Below, piece after piece: positions 33,952 through 42,833 of a DNA stretch of 64,000 nt (position 1 is its first letter; each line of letters opens with the position of its first letter). Under the pieces are notes generated by a model that was not told the DNA's origin, did not search any database, and saw only the letters and a list, made by a program, of their open reading frames with translations. A program made the position numbers and the translations under genes. This stretch comes from DAIRET01 sp036795455 (lineage in GTDB: Bacteria; Bacteroidota; Ignavibacteria; Ignavibacteriales; Ignavibacteriaceae): assembly GCA_036795455.1 (NCBI GenBank), contig DAIRET010000001.1, forward strand, positions 1 through 64,000, given 5' to 3'.

Positions 33952-36591
33952 ATGAAAAAAACTATACTTTTTCTTCTTGCATTTTTTTTAATTCAAACAG
34001 CATACTCGCAAAATGGAGGGTATGCACTTATATTTGACGGAACAGATGATTATGTATCCGTTCCCGATCATTCTTCACTGGATTTTACTGAGTTTACGGC
34101 GGAGATGTGGATTTACAAAACTAATTCCGGAGATATTAAATTAATAGGACAGGCTTATCCTAATAGTGCGGGGAAAGGCTGGTCATTAGGTATTACGTCC
34201 GACAATACTGTTTTCGCCGAAGCAATCCATAATTCTGGTAATAAGGAATGGACACAAATTAATAATGGTACAATCCCTACGAATGAGTGGACTCACGTGG
34301 CTATGACGTGGAAACGCAGTGACAAGTTAATCCTCTACATTAATGGAGAAAAAATTGAGGAAAAAGCATCCGATGCGTGGGATATCGCGACGACTAGTTT
34401 ACTAATCGTCGGTAAAGCTCCCTGGTACAATATAAATGAAAACCATTTTGGGGGCTATATGGATGAGATTCGTCTATGGAACACTGTCCGCACCGAAGCA
34501 GAAATCAAAGCAAATATGTATAAGGAACTTGCCGGAACCGAGACCAATCTTGTTGCGTATTACAAGATGAGTAACGGCAGCGGAACAACGCTAACAGATA
34601 ACCAAACAAGCGGTACAAACAATGGTGCAATTAGCGGCGCGACCTGGAAAGCCTCAGGTGCTTTTGCCGGTTCAAGGCAGGCGTTGGATTTTGATGGTAC
34701 AAACGATTACGTTGATTTTGAATACGGGAAGCCGCCTTACAACAACTCTACACTCACACTTGAAGCCTGGATAAAAACGACAAGTAATGCTACGGAGCGG
34801 GAAATAATGTCATGGGATACTCCAAATGCAATAGAACTTAGGGTTAATGAAGGGAAATTGCAATTTGGAATCAATGCAACAGGATGGCAAGCAATAACAG
34901 GTAGTACGAATGTAAATACCGGTAATTGGACACATGTTGCGGCTGTAAAAAATGGTTCTAACATTACCTTGTATGTAAACGGAATTATAGATGCAAGCGG
35001 ATCCATTAACCAAAATCCAAGTGGACCGCACTTTCAGATTGGACATCTTTATGGGGACAATTCCACCAGATATTGGTTTCCAGGACAAATAGATGAAGTA
35101 CGTATCTGGCATTCAGTTAGAACCGGGGCAGAAATCCGTGAAAATATGATGAAAACTTTAGCTGGAAATGAAACTGGACTAGTTGCTTACTACAGATTTG
35201 ACCAATATGACGGAACAACTCTTTACGATATGACCGGTAACGGATATAATGGAACATTAACAAATATGGATGCTGCAACAGACTGGGTTTCATCATCCGC
35301 TTTTAATACATGGATTGGAAGTGAAAGTTCAGATTGGTCAACAGCAGCAAATTGGAGCAGCGGTGTTCCCGCCGCCGGTAATAGTGTCGGGATTTATAAA
35401 TGGACTTTAGATAATGTTACAACTTATGATGCAGCTTTATCGGGGAGTCCCGAATTAAATTCTATTCTCTTCTCCTCAACTGCAACCCCAACCGTTTCAA
35501 CCGGCTTTACAGCAAACGGGACAATAGTTTTAGAGAAAGATATAAACTTCGGAAGCAACAATATTACACTTGGTACAAGCGGATATTTATCGGAAGGCAA
35601 TTATAGGTTTTATGGATCAACCGGCACAATAACTACAACAAGAAATTTGTCGAATATTGACAGACAAAACGTTGGTGGTCTCGGGGCAAAAATAACAACA
35701 ACAGCGAATATGGGCAGTACTACCATCACCCGAGGGCACTCGGCGCATCAAAACAGTATTTTAAGATATTATAATATTGTACCAACAAATAACACCGATT
35801 TAAGTGCTACATTGGTTTTCAATTATCATGATGATGAATTAAACGGAGTAACTGAAGCAAATTTAGGTCTGTTCAAATCATCAGACGGAACAAACTGGAC
35901 GGGGATGTTAGGAACTTTGGATTCTGATAATAACACAATTACATTAACGGGTATTGGTGGATTTTCATTATGGACAGCAGGCGATAAAAACAGTCCTTTA
36001 CCTGTAGAACTCACTTCGTTTACAGCAAGCACGGTTGAAAACAAAGTAGTGCTCAACTGGCAAACTGCTACGGAAGTGAATAACTATGGATTTGAAATTC
36101 AGCGTTCAGTAGTCAGCGGTCAGCGTTCAGAAGAAACGTGGGAGAAAGTTGGTTTTGTTGATGGGAATGGGAATTCAAATTCGGTAAAAGAGTATTCATT
36201 TGTTGACGCTTCGATTCCGCTCAGCGCAAGTTCGATAAGTTACAGATTAAAGCAAATAGATAACGATGGCGGTTTCTCCTACAGTGATGAAATCATTGTA
36301 GAGACGTTACATGTAACGTCTCTACCTACAGAATATACATTGGAACAAAATTACCCGAATCCATTTAATCCGAGTACAACAATAAAATTCGGTTTACCTA
36401 CAGATTCAAAAGTAGTACTTGAAGTTTATAACATAATCGGTGAGAAAGTTAAAACACTTGTGAATAAATCAATTTCAGCCGGTTACCACGAAGTTGAATT
36501 TACCGGTACAGCCCTTCCAAGCGGAATATACATTTATAAATTAGCAACAGAAGGTTTCACATCAACAAAGAAGTTTGTGTTGATGAAGTAA
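33952..36591 (+). CDS. Secreted LamG/concanavalin-domain protein with type IX sorting domain
   Basis: An 879-residue exported protein. The signal peptide ends near residue 19 (AYSQ). Two LamG-type jelly-rolls follow (about 24-190 and 245-420), each with FDGTxDYV, WTHVA and the ending xDEIRLWxxVRTxAEI. Then come a NWSxGVPxxGNSVxIYK beta domain (about 445-640) and a PVELTSFTAS-WQTATEVNNYGFEIQRS fibronectin-like segment common in such cargo. The sorting domain begins EQNYPNPFNPSTTIKF. The likely role is carbohydrate binding at the cell surface. Two nucleotide repeats are translated inside the C-terminal region (36100-36130 and 36298-36325). AAGGA precedes the ATG. Confidence 0.87.
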   Translation: MKKTILFLLAFFLIQTAYSQNGGYALIFDGTDDYVSVPDHSSLDFTEFTAEMWIYKTNSGDIKLIGQAYPNSAGKGWSLGITSDNTVFAEAIHNSGNKEWTQINNGTIPTNEWTHVAMTWKRSDKLILYINGEKIEEKASDAWDIATTSLLIVGKAPWYNINENHFGGYMDEIRLWNTVRTEAEIKANMYKELAGTETNLVAYYKMSNGSGTTLTDNQTSGTNNGAISGATWKASGAFAGSRQALDFDGTNDYVDFEYGKPPYNNSTLTLEAWIKTTSNATEREIMSWDTPNAIELRVNEGKLQFGINATGWQAITGSTNVNTGNWTHVAAVKNGSNITLYVNGIIDASGSINQNPSGPHFQIGHLYGDNSTRYWFPGQIDEVRIWHSVRTGAEIRENMMKTLAGNETGLVAYYRFDQYDGTTLYDMTGNGYNGTLTNMDAATDWVSSSAFNTWIGSESSDWSTAANWSSGVPAAGNSVGIYKWTLDNVTTYDAALSGSPELNSILFSSTATPTVSTGFTANGTIVLEKDINFGSNNITLGTSGYLSEGNYRFYGSTGTITTTRNLSNIDRQNVGGLGAKITTTANMGSTTITRGHSAHQNSILRYYNIVPTNNTDLSATLVFNYHDDELNGVTEANLGLFKSSDGTNWTGMLGTLDSDNNTITLTGIGGFSLWTAGDKNSPLPVELTSFTASTVENKVVLNWQTATEVNNYGFEIQRSVVSGQRSEETWEKVGFVDGNGNSNSVKEYSFVDASIPLSASSISYRLKQIDNDGGFSYSDEIIVETLHVTSLPTEYTLEQNYPNPFNPSTTIKFGLPTDSKVVLEVYNIIGEKVKTLVNKSISAGYHEVEFTGTALPSGIYIYKLATEGFTSTKKFVLMK
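36100..36130. repeat. In-frame micro-repeat within the LamG cargo gene
   Basis: CAGCGTTCAG occurs twice (36100-36109 and 36121-36130), separated by TAGTCAGCGGT, which shares the GTCAGCGGTCAG core. It is translated as QRSVVSGQRSE in a fibronectin-like region. Such GTCAG-based repeats behave like short mobile or slipping sequence and here extend the protein without breaking frame. Confidence 0.5.
36298..36325. repeat. 28-bp perfect palindrome inside coding sequence
   Basis: The sequence reads GTAGAGACGTTACA followed by its exact reverse complement, with no spacer. It is translated in frame as VETLHVTSLP, just before the sorting domain of the LamG cargo. Its arm resembles that of the hairpin at 18934. 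Palindromes with a GTAGAGACGT arm recur in many unrelated genomes, from memory, and may be a dispersed repeat or a transposed element. Confidence 0.75.
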
Positions 36592-36606
36592 GCTATAAAG
36601 ACACAA

Positions 36607-36650
36607 TTTAAACACCCTGCGGGAGTCCACTCTCCCGCAGGGTGTTTAAA
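36607..36650. terminator. 19-bp perfect hairpin between convergent genes
   Basis: The arm 36607-36625 (TTTAAACACCCTGCGGGAG) is fully complementary to 36632-36650, with a 6-nt loop TCCACT. It lies 15 nt after the LamG cargo stop and 50 nt from the stop of the opposing kinase gene, so it can end both transcripts. The A-run and T-run at the stem base act as tracts for either direction. The unusual length also fits a palindromic repeat element. Confidence 0.7.
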
Positions 36651-36699
36651 GAGAAAGATGATTCAATTACGTTCGGGAAAGTGACCGGCTTGGAGAGGA

Positions 36700-39600
36700 T
36701 TAATCTTTCTTTTCTTTGGGAACGGAAAAACAGAATGAGCTTCCTTCTCCAAGTTTGCTTTCAACCCAGATTTTTCCGTTATTTTTTTCAACGAATTCTT
36801 TACAGAGAATTAATCCGAGACCGGTTCCCTGTTCGCCGTTTGTCCCCGCAGTGGAATGTCCGGCATCAAGGTTAAAAATACTTTCTCTTTTTTCATCGGA
36901 CATTCCGAGCCCGTTGTCAATAACGCATACAACTACTCTTCCATTCCTTTCGGTCATTGTAATTGTAACTTCTCCGTCCGGTTTTGTGAATTTAATTGCG
37001 TTCGAAACAAGATTTCTAAAAACAGTTGCCATCATATCTCTATCGGCAAAAACGGTTGTTACCGGATTCGGGAAGAAGTTAATGCAGATATTCTTTTTAA
37101 TAGCGAATGTTTTTAAGACAAGCAGTTCGGTTTCAAACAATTCACGGAGATTTATGTTTTCCGGCGAAAAGGGTATTGTACCTGTTTGCGACCTTGACCA
37201 CTGCAGCAGGTTGTTTAGCAGTTTATGTGCATTATTCGAGGAATGGGAAATTTCCCCTATCAAGTCAAGTTTCTCTTCATCCGAAAGGGCATCGAAATCT
37301 TCAAGTAAAATTTCCGAGAAACCGAGCAGTGTTTGAAAAGGATTCCTTAAATCGTGTGCGATAATAGAGAAGAATTTATCCTTTGTTTCGTTCGCTTCTT
37401 TCAGTTGAATCCGGCTTTCTTCAAGTTTAGAAGTTCTTTCTTTAACAACCTGTTCAAGTATTTCTTTCTGCTTTTCAACGGTTCGTATTCTAATCTGAAT
37501 TCCGCCCCAAATAACCGAAAGAACAAATAGTACAAGCAGTATTCTAAACCATAAAGTTGCCCAAAAGGGAGGGTTAATAATTATCTTAAGTTGAATTCCT
37601 TCTTCGTTCCAAATTCCGTCATTGTTCGAGCCTTTTACTTTTAATACATATGTACCGGGATCAAGATTCGTAAATGTAATTTCACGCTTTGTCCCGAGAT
37701 CAATCCAGCCGTCGCTAAAACCTTCAAGAGTATATGAGTATCTATTTTTGGCAGATTGGTCATAATTTAATGCTGAGAATTCAAAAGCAATAAGGTTGTC
37801 GCTATAAGATAGTTCAACTCTTTCTCTTTTTGAAATGTGCGGGTCAAGAATCACTTCTTTGTTAAACAATGAGAATTTTGTAAATACAAGCGGAGGAACA
37901 TATGGATTGTGGCTTATTTCCGAGGGATGGAAATAGGTTACGCCTTTTAAACTGCCGAAAAAGAGTTCTCCCTTCTGATTTTTAAAGTATGCACTCGAGT
38001 TAAATTCGTTTTCAGATAATCCGTCAATGTAATCGTAATTGCTAAAGGACATATACTCGTAATTAAAGCAGCAAAGTCCTTTATTTGTACTCAGCCAAAG
38101 ATTTCCGTTATCGTCTTCAAGAATTGCATAAACAACATTATTTGGCAATCCTTCTTTCTCCGTGATAACGGTAAACGAATTGTTTTCCCTGTTGTAAAGA
38201 TTCAACCCCGTTGATGTCCCGACCCATAAACGTCTTTTGCTGTCCTCAAAAAATGTGTTTATCCTGTTGTTGCTTAGGCTATTAAGATCGTTAATTATGT
38301 GCGTATAGCGTGTAAACTTTTTTGTTTCCCTGTCAAATTTACTGATACCGCCTATGTCGGTTCCAACCCATATTTCACCGAAACTATCTTTAAGTATAGC
38401 CCTAAGTCTTCCGGGATTAACTGAATTCGGGTTTGCTGCGTCAGTAGTGTAAAAAACCGAATTTTTAGAATTCGCATCATACTCAACCAATCCCGACTCT
38501 GTCCCGAGTAAATATCTGCCTCCGGCTTCCGGTAGTATTGCATATACCGAATAGATCGAAAGAGTAGCCCCATCTCTTTTATAAGAAATGTTAAATCGCG
38601 ATAAATTCCCCGTTGCTTTATCATATTTTAAAAGTCCCCCACCTTCGGTACCGAAAAGTAAATATCGTTCGGGATTATCCGGGTCTTCCCTGATAACATA
38701 AACGATGTACTGGGAACCGAAAGGGTCTTCAACTTTACCTGTTTTTCTATCGATTATATTTAATCCCGAATAACCGCCGATGTACAGTCTGCCCGATTCA
38801 TCTTCATATATAGATCGTATACTTGAAAAAGAAAGCGTTCCCGCATTTTCTATACGGGGCAGTATAGTATTGAATTTTTTTGAATTGGGGGAATAGGTGT
38901 TTATTCCTGAGCCGTTAGTACCGATCCATAAAATGCCGTTTTTAGAATAAAAGAGAGACCTTATGCCGTTGAAAGCAAGACCGTGTTTATCTCCTCTAAC
39001 CTCTCTAAATGATTTTGACGAATTATTTTTCAAATCAATTTTGTACAAACCATCCGAAATTGTTCCGTACCACAAGATCCCCTCTTTTGATAGTGTAGTA
39101 GTAGTAACAAGGCTGCGCAGGTGAACCATGGCTAAAGGGACACTATTTCTTAATTTGATTGCATCGCGGTCTTCGGGGTGAATCAATGAATGATCAAACT
39201 CTCCGGTACGGGTATCAAGTATATTTATACCGCCGCCGAATGAAGCTACAAGTAATCTATCTTTATTAAGTGCTTCAATTTGAAATACACTATTAAAAGA
39301 AAGGGAGCTACTATTCAGCGGGTTGAATTTATAAGTAACAAAAGAGTTCGATTTTCTATCAAATAAGTTCAATCCCTGTCCGTCAGTTCCGATCCATAAA
39401 TTATTTTTGCTGTCCACGAATAACGTACGCACACAATTCCCCGAAAGAGAAAGGGAATCTGAAGGAATGTTTTTATATACGGTTATTTCTCCTGTCGCGA
39501 CATTCAATCTGTTAATCCCGCCGTTTTGTGTTCCGATCCAGAGATAACCGGCGCTATCTTCTGCAATTGCATTTACTACATTATCGCTTATCGAATTTTT

Positions 39601-39987
39601 AATTGAAGGATTGGAGACATACCTTTTAAAGCTTTTTTGATCCGGCAGCAGTAAGTTAAGTCCGCCGCTTGTTCCCGCCCAAATATTTCCCTTGCTGTCA
39701 ACAAACAGAGAAGTAACAAAATTATTGCTGATGCTTGAGGAGTCAAACCTATCGTGTTTATAAACAGTGAAAGAATAACCGTCGTATTTATTAAGACCGT
39801 CCTGCGTACCGAACCACATAAAACCGGCACTATCCTGTGTGATTGCATACACGGTGCTTTGAGACAGCCCGTGTTCAACATCCAGGAGGTTAAATTTTTC
39901 GAGATATGTTTGAGAAACCGCTTGATTGTAAAAAACAATTAGAAGGAAAAAAAGGAGAACGGCTTTATATAAATTCTTGGGCTTCAA
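36700..39987 (-). CDS. Propeller-sensor histidine kinase without receiver domain
   Basis: A 1095-residue membrane kinase. The signal peptide ends near residue 26 (AVSQ). A long periplasmic sensor with two-component-regulator propeller repeats covers about 30-690 (repeated GFMWFGTQDGLNKYDG, NIWAGTSGGLNLL, LWIGTxxGGINRL). A Y_Y_Y domain follows at about 715-780 (YTLEGFSDGWIDLG). One membrane helix lies near 790-812 and a coiled coil after it. HisKA has His in SIIAHDLRNPFQTLLGFSEIL. The ATPase shows NAIKFT, DNGLGMS and GTGLGLILCKEF. There is no receiver or AraC output as in hybrid systems. Signals may be glycans, as for many PUL regulators; this is inference. Confidence 0.92.
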   Translation of the reverse strand: MKPKNLYKAVLLFFLLIVFYNQAVSQTYLEKFNLLDVEHGLSQSTVYAITQDSAGFMWFGTQDGLNKYDGYSFTVYKHDRFDSSSISNNFVTSLFVDSKGNIWAGTSGGLNLLLPDQKSFKRYVSNPSIKNSISDNVVNAIAEDSAGYLWIGTQNGGINRLNVATGEITVYKNIPSDSLSLSGNCVRTLFVDSKNNLWIGTDGQGLNLFDRKSNSFVTYKFNPLNSSSLSFNSVFQIEALNKDRLLVASFGGGINILDTRTGEFDHSLIHPEDRDAIKLRNSVPLAMVHLRSLVTTTTLSKEGILWYGTISDGLYKIDLKNNSSKSFREVRGDKHGLAFNGIRSLFYSKNGILWIGTNGSGINTYSPNSKKFNTILPRIENAGTLSFSSIRSIYEDESGRLYIGGYSGLNIIDRKTGKVEDPFGSQYIVYVIREDPDNPERYLLFGTEGGGLLKYDKATGNLSRFNISYKRDGATLSIYSVYAILPEAGGRYLLGTESGLVEYDANSKNSVFYTTDAANPNSVNPGRLRAILKDSFGEIWVGTDIGGISKFDRETKKFTRYTHIINDLNSLSNNRINTFFEDSKRRLWVGTSTGLNLYNRENNSFTVITEKEGLPNNVVYAILEDDNGNLWLSTNKGLCCFNYEYMSFSNYDYIDGLSENEFNSSAYFKNQKGELFFGSLKGVTYFHPSEISHNPYVPPLVFTKFSLFNKEVILDPHISKRERVELSYSDNLIAFEFSALNYDQSAKNRYSYTLEGFSDGWIDLGTKREITFTNLDPGTYVLKVKGSNNDGIWNEEGIQLKIIINPPFWATLWFRILLVLFVLSVIWGGIQIRIRTVEKQKEILEQVVKERTSKLEESRIQLKEANETKDKFFSIIAHDLRNPFQTLLGFSEILLEDFDALSDEEKLDLIGEISHSSNNAHKLLNNLLQWSRSQTGTIPFSPENINLRELFETELLVLKTFAIKKNICINFFPNPVTTVFADRDMMATVFRNLVSNAIKFTKPDGEVTITMTERNGRVVVCVIDNGLGMSDEKRESIFNLDAGHSTAGTNGEQGTGLGLILCKEFVEKNNGKIWVESKLGEGSSFCFSVPKEKKD

Positions 39988-40044
39988 CTTTAATTTTTTT
40001 TTGTACTTAAAATAAATCTCAGGTTATTAAGATTCAAGAGTCTG

Positions 40045-40081
40045 AAAAAAGAAACACCCGCCTTAATTCGGAGGGTGCTTC
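40045..40081 (-). terminator. Rho-independent terminator after the aminomutase operon
   Basis: On the minus strand GAAGCACCC and GGGTGTTTC form a 9-bp stem with one G-U pair and further pairing inside, followed by TTTTTT. It lies 60 nt past the stop of the KamA-like gene and ends the four-gene operon. Confidence 0.85.
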
Positions 40082-40142
40082 AACCAAATAGTTACTAAAT
40101 ACCGGCAAAGAAACGGATTTCGTATAAAAAAACGGTTTTATG

Positions 40143-41309
40143 CTATAGTTCAATTTCAGCAAGGTCCGGCACACTAATTTTTCTCGGACTCGAATTTTTC
40201 CGGTTAGCGCCTTTCCCGTTTTTCCTTTTATCAATAGAATAGTTTTGAACAGCCGGAAGTTTTTCTGTTTCTGCAACGTTTTTGTAGCCGTAAATATTGT
40301 TTTTATAGTTTCTAAGTACTATTCTTTCTTCGTCAAGGTGAACAACATAATCCGGCAAAATAGGAATCTTCCCTCCACCGCCGGGTGCATCAATTACAAA
40401 GTGAGGAATTGCCAAACCGCTTGTCCAGCCGCGCAGGTTCTCGATAATCTCAAGTCCTTTTTGAATTGATGTTCTAAAGTGGTTTGCCCCTTTTGTTTCG
40501 TCAGCCATATACATATAGTAGGGACGAACTCTAATTCTGAGTAGTTTTTGCATTAATTCTTTAACTACTGCGGGGTTATCGTTTACTCCCCTCATCAAAA
40601 CCATCTGGTTACCTACGGGGCATCCTGCGTTTGAAAGCATTTCGCACGCTTTACTACTTTCGGGAGTAATTTCCCACGGGTGATTGAAATGCGTATTAAT
40701 ATAAATGGGGTGGTACTTCTTAAGAATGTCGCAAAGTTTGGAAGTTATTCTATGCGGAAGTACGCACGGCATTTTTGTACCGATCCTGATAATTTCCACG
40801 TGAGGAATAGAACGCAATCTTTTTAAAATCTTTTCGAGCATTACATCTGTAAGCATCAGCGGGTCGCCGCCGGACATTATAACGTCTCTGATCTCGGTGT
40901 GCTTTTCGATATATTTAAAAGCAGCTTCAAGTCCCTTCATTGAGATTTTTTCGGAGTTGCCGACTTTTCTTTTTCTTGTACAGAAGCGGCAATATAAACC
41001 GCATTGGCTTGTTGTAAGAAACAAAACTCTATCCGGGTACCTGTGTGTAATATTAGGAACTGGACTCATAGCATCTTCAAAGAGAGGGTCTTCGTCTGCA
41101 TCCATATCCTGCAGTTCCTTAATATCGGGTACGCATTGCAGCCATATCGGGTCGCCGGGATATTTTATCAAACTAAGATAGTATGGATTAATTCTTACCT
41201 GAAAAAACTCATTGAGGCTTTCAGCAACAGTTCTATCTATACCGAATTTGTCTGTTAGCTGATCGACAGTGTGTATACTGTCCCGAATCATTTGTTGCCA
41301 GAGTTCCAT
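40143..41309 (-). CDS. kamA: KamA-family radical SAM aminomutase, probably lysine 2,3-aminomutase
   Basis: A 388-residue enzyme. The radical SAM cluster ligands are Cys103, Cys107 and Cys110 (CGLYCRFCTRKR). The PLP Lys is Lys314 in DAPGGGGK. By alignment from memory, the two Asp that bind the lysine side-chain amine in C. subterminale LAM (293 and 330) correspond to Asp270 (MADETKGANHFRT) and Asp307 (VIDAPGG), both kept. In glutamate 2,3-aminomutase these are Lys and Asn. So L-lysine to L-beta-lysine is favoured. The C terminus (about 355-388) is an extra Lys/Arg/Ser-rich tail. It is the last gene of an operon with a GNAT and two ATP-grasp ligases; no epmA or lysine fermentation genes are near. 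Confidence 0.88.
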   Translation of the reverse strand: MELWQQMIRDSIHTVDQLTDKFGIDRTVAESLNEFFQVRINPYYLSLIKYPGDPIWLQCVPDIKELQDMDADEDPLFEDAMSPVPNITHRYPDRVLFLTTSQCGLYCRFCTRKRKVGNSEKISMKGLEAAFKYIEKHTEIRDVIMSGGDPLMLTDVMLEKILKRLRSIPHVEIIRIGTKMPCVLPHRITSKLCDILKKYHPIYINTHFNHPWEITPESSKACEMLSNAGCPVGNQMVLMRGVNDNPAVVKELMQKLLRIRVRPYYMYMADETKGANHFRTSIQKGLEIIENLRGWTSGLAIPHFVIDAPGGGGKIPILPDYVVHLDEERIVLRNYKNNIYGYKNVAETEKLPAVQNYSIDKRKNGKGANRKNSSPRKISVPDLAEIEL

Positions 41310-41329
41310 TAAATCACCTTATATATTAT

Positions 41330-41797
41330 CTATAAACGTTTTCCAAAGATCAATAAAGAATCGCCTGCTGAATAAAAGTCGTCTATCCGGGCAATTATGT
41401 TAAAATTATATTTTGTGTAGAACAATCTTGTTTTCTCATAAGTTTCTTTGGAAGAGGTTTCTGCAAGAAGCCATCTTCCTTTTTGTTCTTTAACAAACTC
41501 TGTAGCATGCTGAAGCAGTTTACCTCCAACACCTTTTCCTGCCGTATCGGGGTCAACTACTATCCAGTATAAATCGTAAACAGCATCAGTCATTGGTCTT
41601 CTGCCGGTACAGTGATAACCCAAAACTTTTCCTTCATCTTCAAGTACAAAAACGTTGTAATCCGTTTGTGCCTGGAAGTTAAGCGTAATGTCAATCAGTT
41701 CGAGAGCAACATTTACTTCATCGGTATTGAACTGAGCCGTTCTTTTTAATATGCTTTCAATTGCCGGTCTGTCAGACGACTTTAGCCTGCGAATCAC
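41330..41797 (-). CDS. GNAT family N-acetyltransferase
   Basis: A 155-residue acetyl-CoA-dependent acetyltransferase fold. The acetyl-CoA loop is VVDPDTAGKGVGGKLLQHATEF (Q/RxxGxG/A type), preceded by DLYWIVVDP and followed by WLLAETSSKETYEKTRLFYTKYNF. It starts with GTG preceded by GAGG, 26 nt inside the end of the second ATP-grasp gene, and ends 20 nt before kamA. It is smaller than AblB, the known beta-lysine acetyltransferase, and I cannot state its substrate. Its operon partners suggest a beta-lysine or peptide amine. Confidence 0.85.
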   Translation of the reverse strand: MIRRLKSSDRPAIESILKRTAQFNTDEVNVALELIDITLNFQAQTDYNVFVLEDEGKVLGYHCTGRRPMTDAVYDLYWIVVDPDTAGKGVGGKLLQHATEFVKEQKGRWLLAETSSKETYEKTRLFYTKYNFNIIARIDDFYSAGDSLLIFGKRL

Positions 41798-42833
41798 GTT
41801 GTCCTCTTTTAATTGCGAAATTAGCTATGCGGTTTAATAGTTCCTTGTAATCCATTCCTGCTGCGGAAGCCGCTCTAAAGAATCCCGAATCGGTTGATAT
41901 GTCCGGGTTCGGATTTACTTCTATTACGTAAGGAGTGTTATCTCTATTTAACCTTATGTCTACGCGTGCATAATCTCTGCACTGTAAATTTTTGTAAGCA
42001 GCCAATGCTGTTTTTTCAATTCTGTTTTTCAAAACTTTATTAATCTTTGCCGGGCAGCTGGGATTTGTGTGTTTATAGTAAATACTGTCGGCAATCCATT
42101 TCCCTTCGTAGGTTACAATCTTCGGTAAACCGGAAGGTAAACCGGAAAAGTCAATTTCCGAAATAGGCAATGTAGAATCGCCTAAAACGGCAACATTAAA
42201 TTCTCTCCCGTCGATATATTCTTCTACTAAAACGCTCTGGTTGTATGTAGAAGTCAAAAACTCAACTTGTTTTATTAAATCGGTTAAATTGTTTGTAACC
42301 GAGTTTTCTGAAATCCCGATACTTGCATCTTCGTTTAGAAGTTTCGTAATTACCGGGAAATTTAAAATAAAAGTGTCGCCCGCAATTTCTTTACCGCTGC
42401 GAAAAACCTGGTAACCGGGAATAAGAACACCTGAAGAGCCGAGAATCTCTTTTGTTTTTGATTTATCCAGACAATTGGATAAAGTTTGCGGTTTGTTTCC
42501 TGTATATGGAACCAATAGCAGTTCATACAAGCCGGCGATGTATGATTCAAATGAAGAGACTCCCTCAACGGACTCGACAAAATTGAAGATAACATCGGGT
42601 GCGTACCGGTTTACTTTTTCGATTAGTGAATAAATATTGCTTGTAACCGCAAAAGTATCAACCTCAAAAAAACTGTTTGATAGAGACTCAACAATAATTT
42701 GTAACTCTCTTTCAAAACTACTTTCAGACATATCGTCAATTTCATCCGGGTTTGTTTTCGGTTTCCCGTTATAAACGGAATAGTAACTAACCGGCGCATT
42801 GTAGCAAACCAAAATTTTCTTTTCCGTTTTCAT
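41772..42833 (-). CDS. ATP-grasp ligase, D-Ala-D-Ala ligase-like, second copy
   Basis: A 353-residue ATP-grasp enzyme. N-terminal region: DVIFNFVESVEGVSSFESYIAGLYELLLVPYTGNK. ATP-binding region: VITKLLNEDASIGI and QSVLVEEYIDGREFNVAVLG. Metal-binding end: YARVDIRLNRDNTPYVIEVNPNPDIS. The ligase glycine loop is EDASIGI instead of EGSxxG. It overlaps the upstream paralogue by 4 nt (ATGA) and the GNAT gene by 26 nt. It is not a standard Ddl: that family's HGxxGEDG start motif is replaced by NFVESVEG. It likely joins an amino acid to an amine; substrates are unknown. Confidence 0.85.
   Translation of the reverse strand: MKTEKKILVCYNAPVSYYSVYNGKPKTNPDEIDDMSESSFERELQIIVESLSNSFFEVDTFAVTSNIYSLIEKVNRYAPDVIFNFVESVEGVSSFESYIAGLYELLLVPYTGNKPQTLSNCLDKSKTKEILGSSGVLIPGYQVFRSGKEIAGDTFILNFPVITKLLNEDASIGISENSVTNNLTDLIKQVEFLTSTYNQSVLVEEYIDGREFNVAVLGDSTLPISEIDFSGLPSGLPKIVTYEGKWIADSIYYKHTNPSCPAKINKVLKNRIEKTALAAYKNLQCRDYARVDIRLNRDNTPYVIEVNPNPDISTDSGFFRAASAAGMDYKELLNRIANFAIKRGQRDSQAKVV

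Noticed and set aside
36716..37336. 206-codon open frame on the plus strand
   Set aside because: It is antisense to the kinase and ATPase domains of the propeller sensor and has no ribosome site.
40143..41309. Glutamate 2,3-aminomutase or EF-P modifying EpmB
   Set aside because: The substrate-side Asp residues are of the lysine type rather than Lys/Asn, the protein has the full PLP aminomutase length, and no epmA is present.
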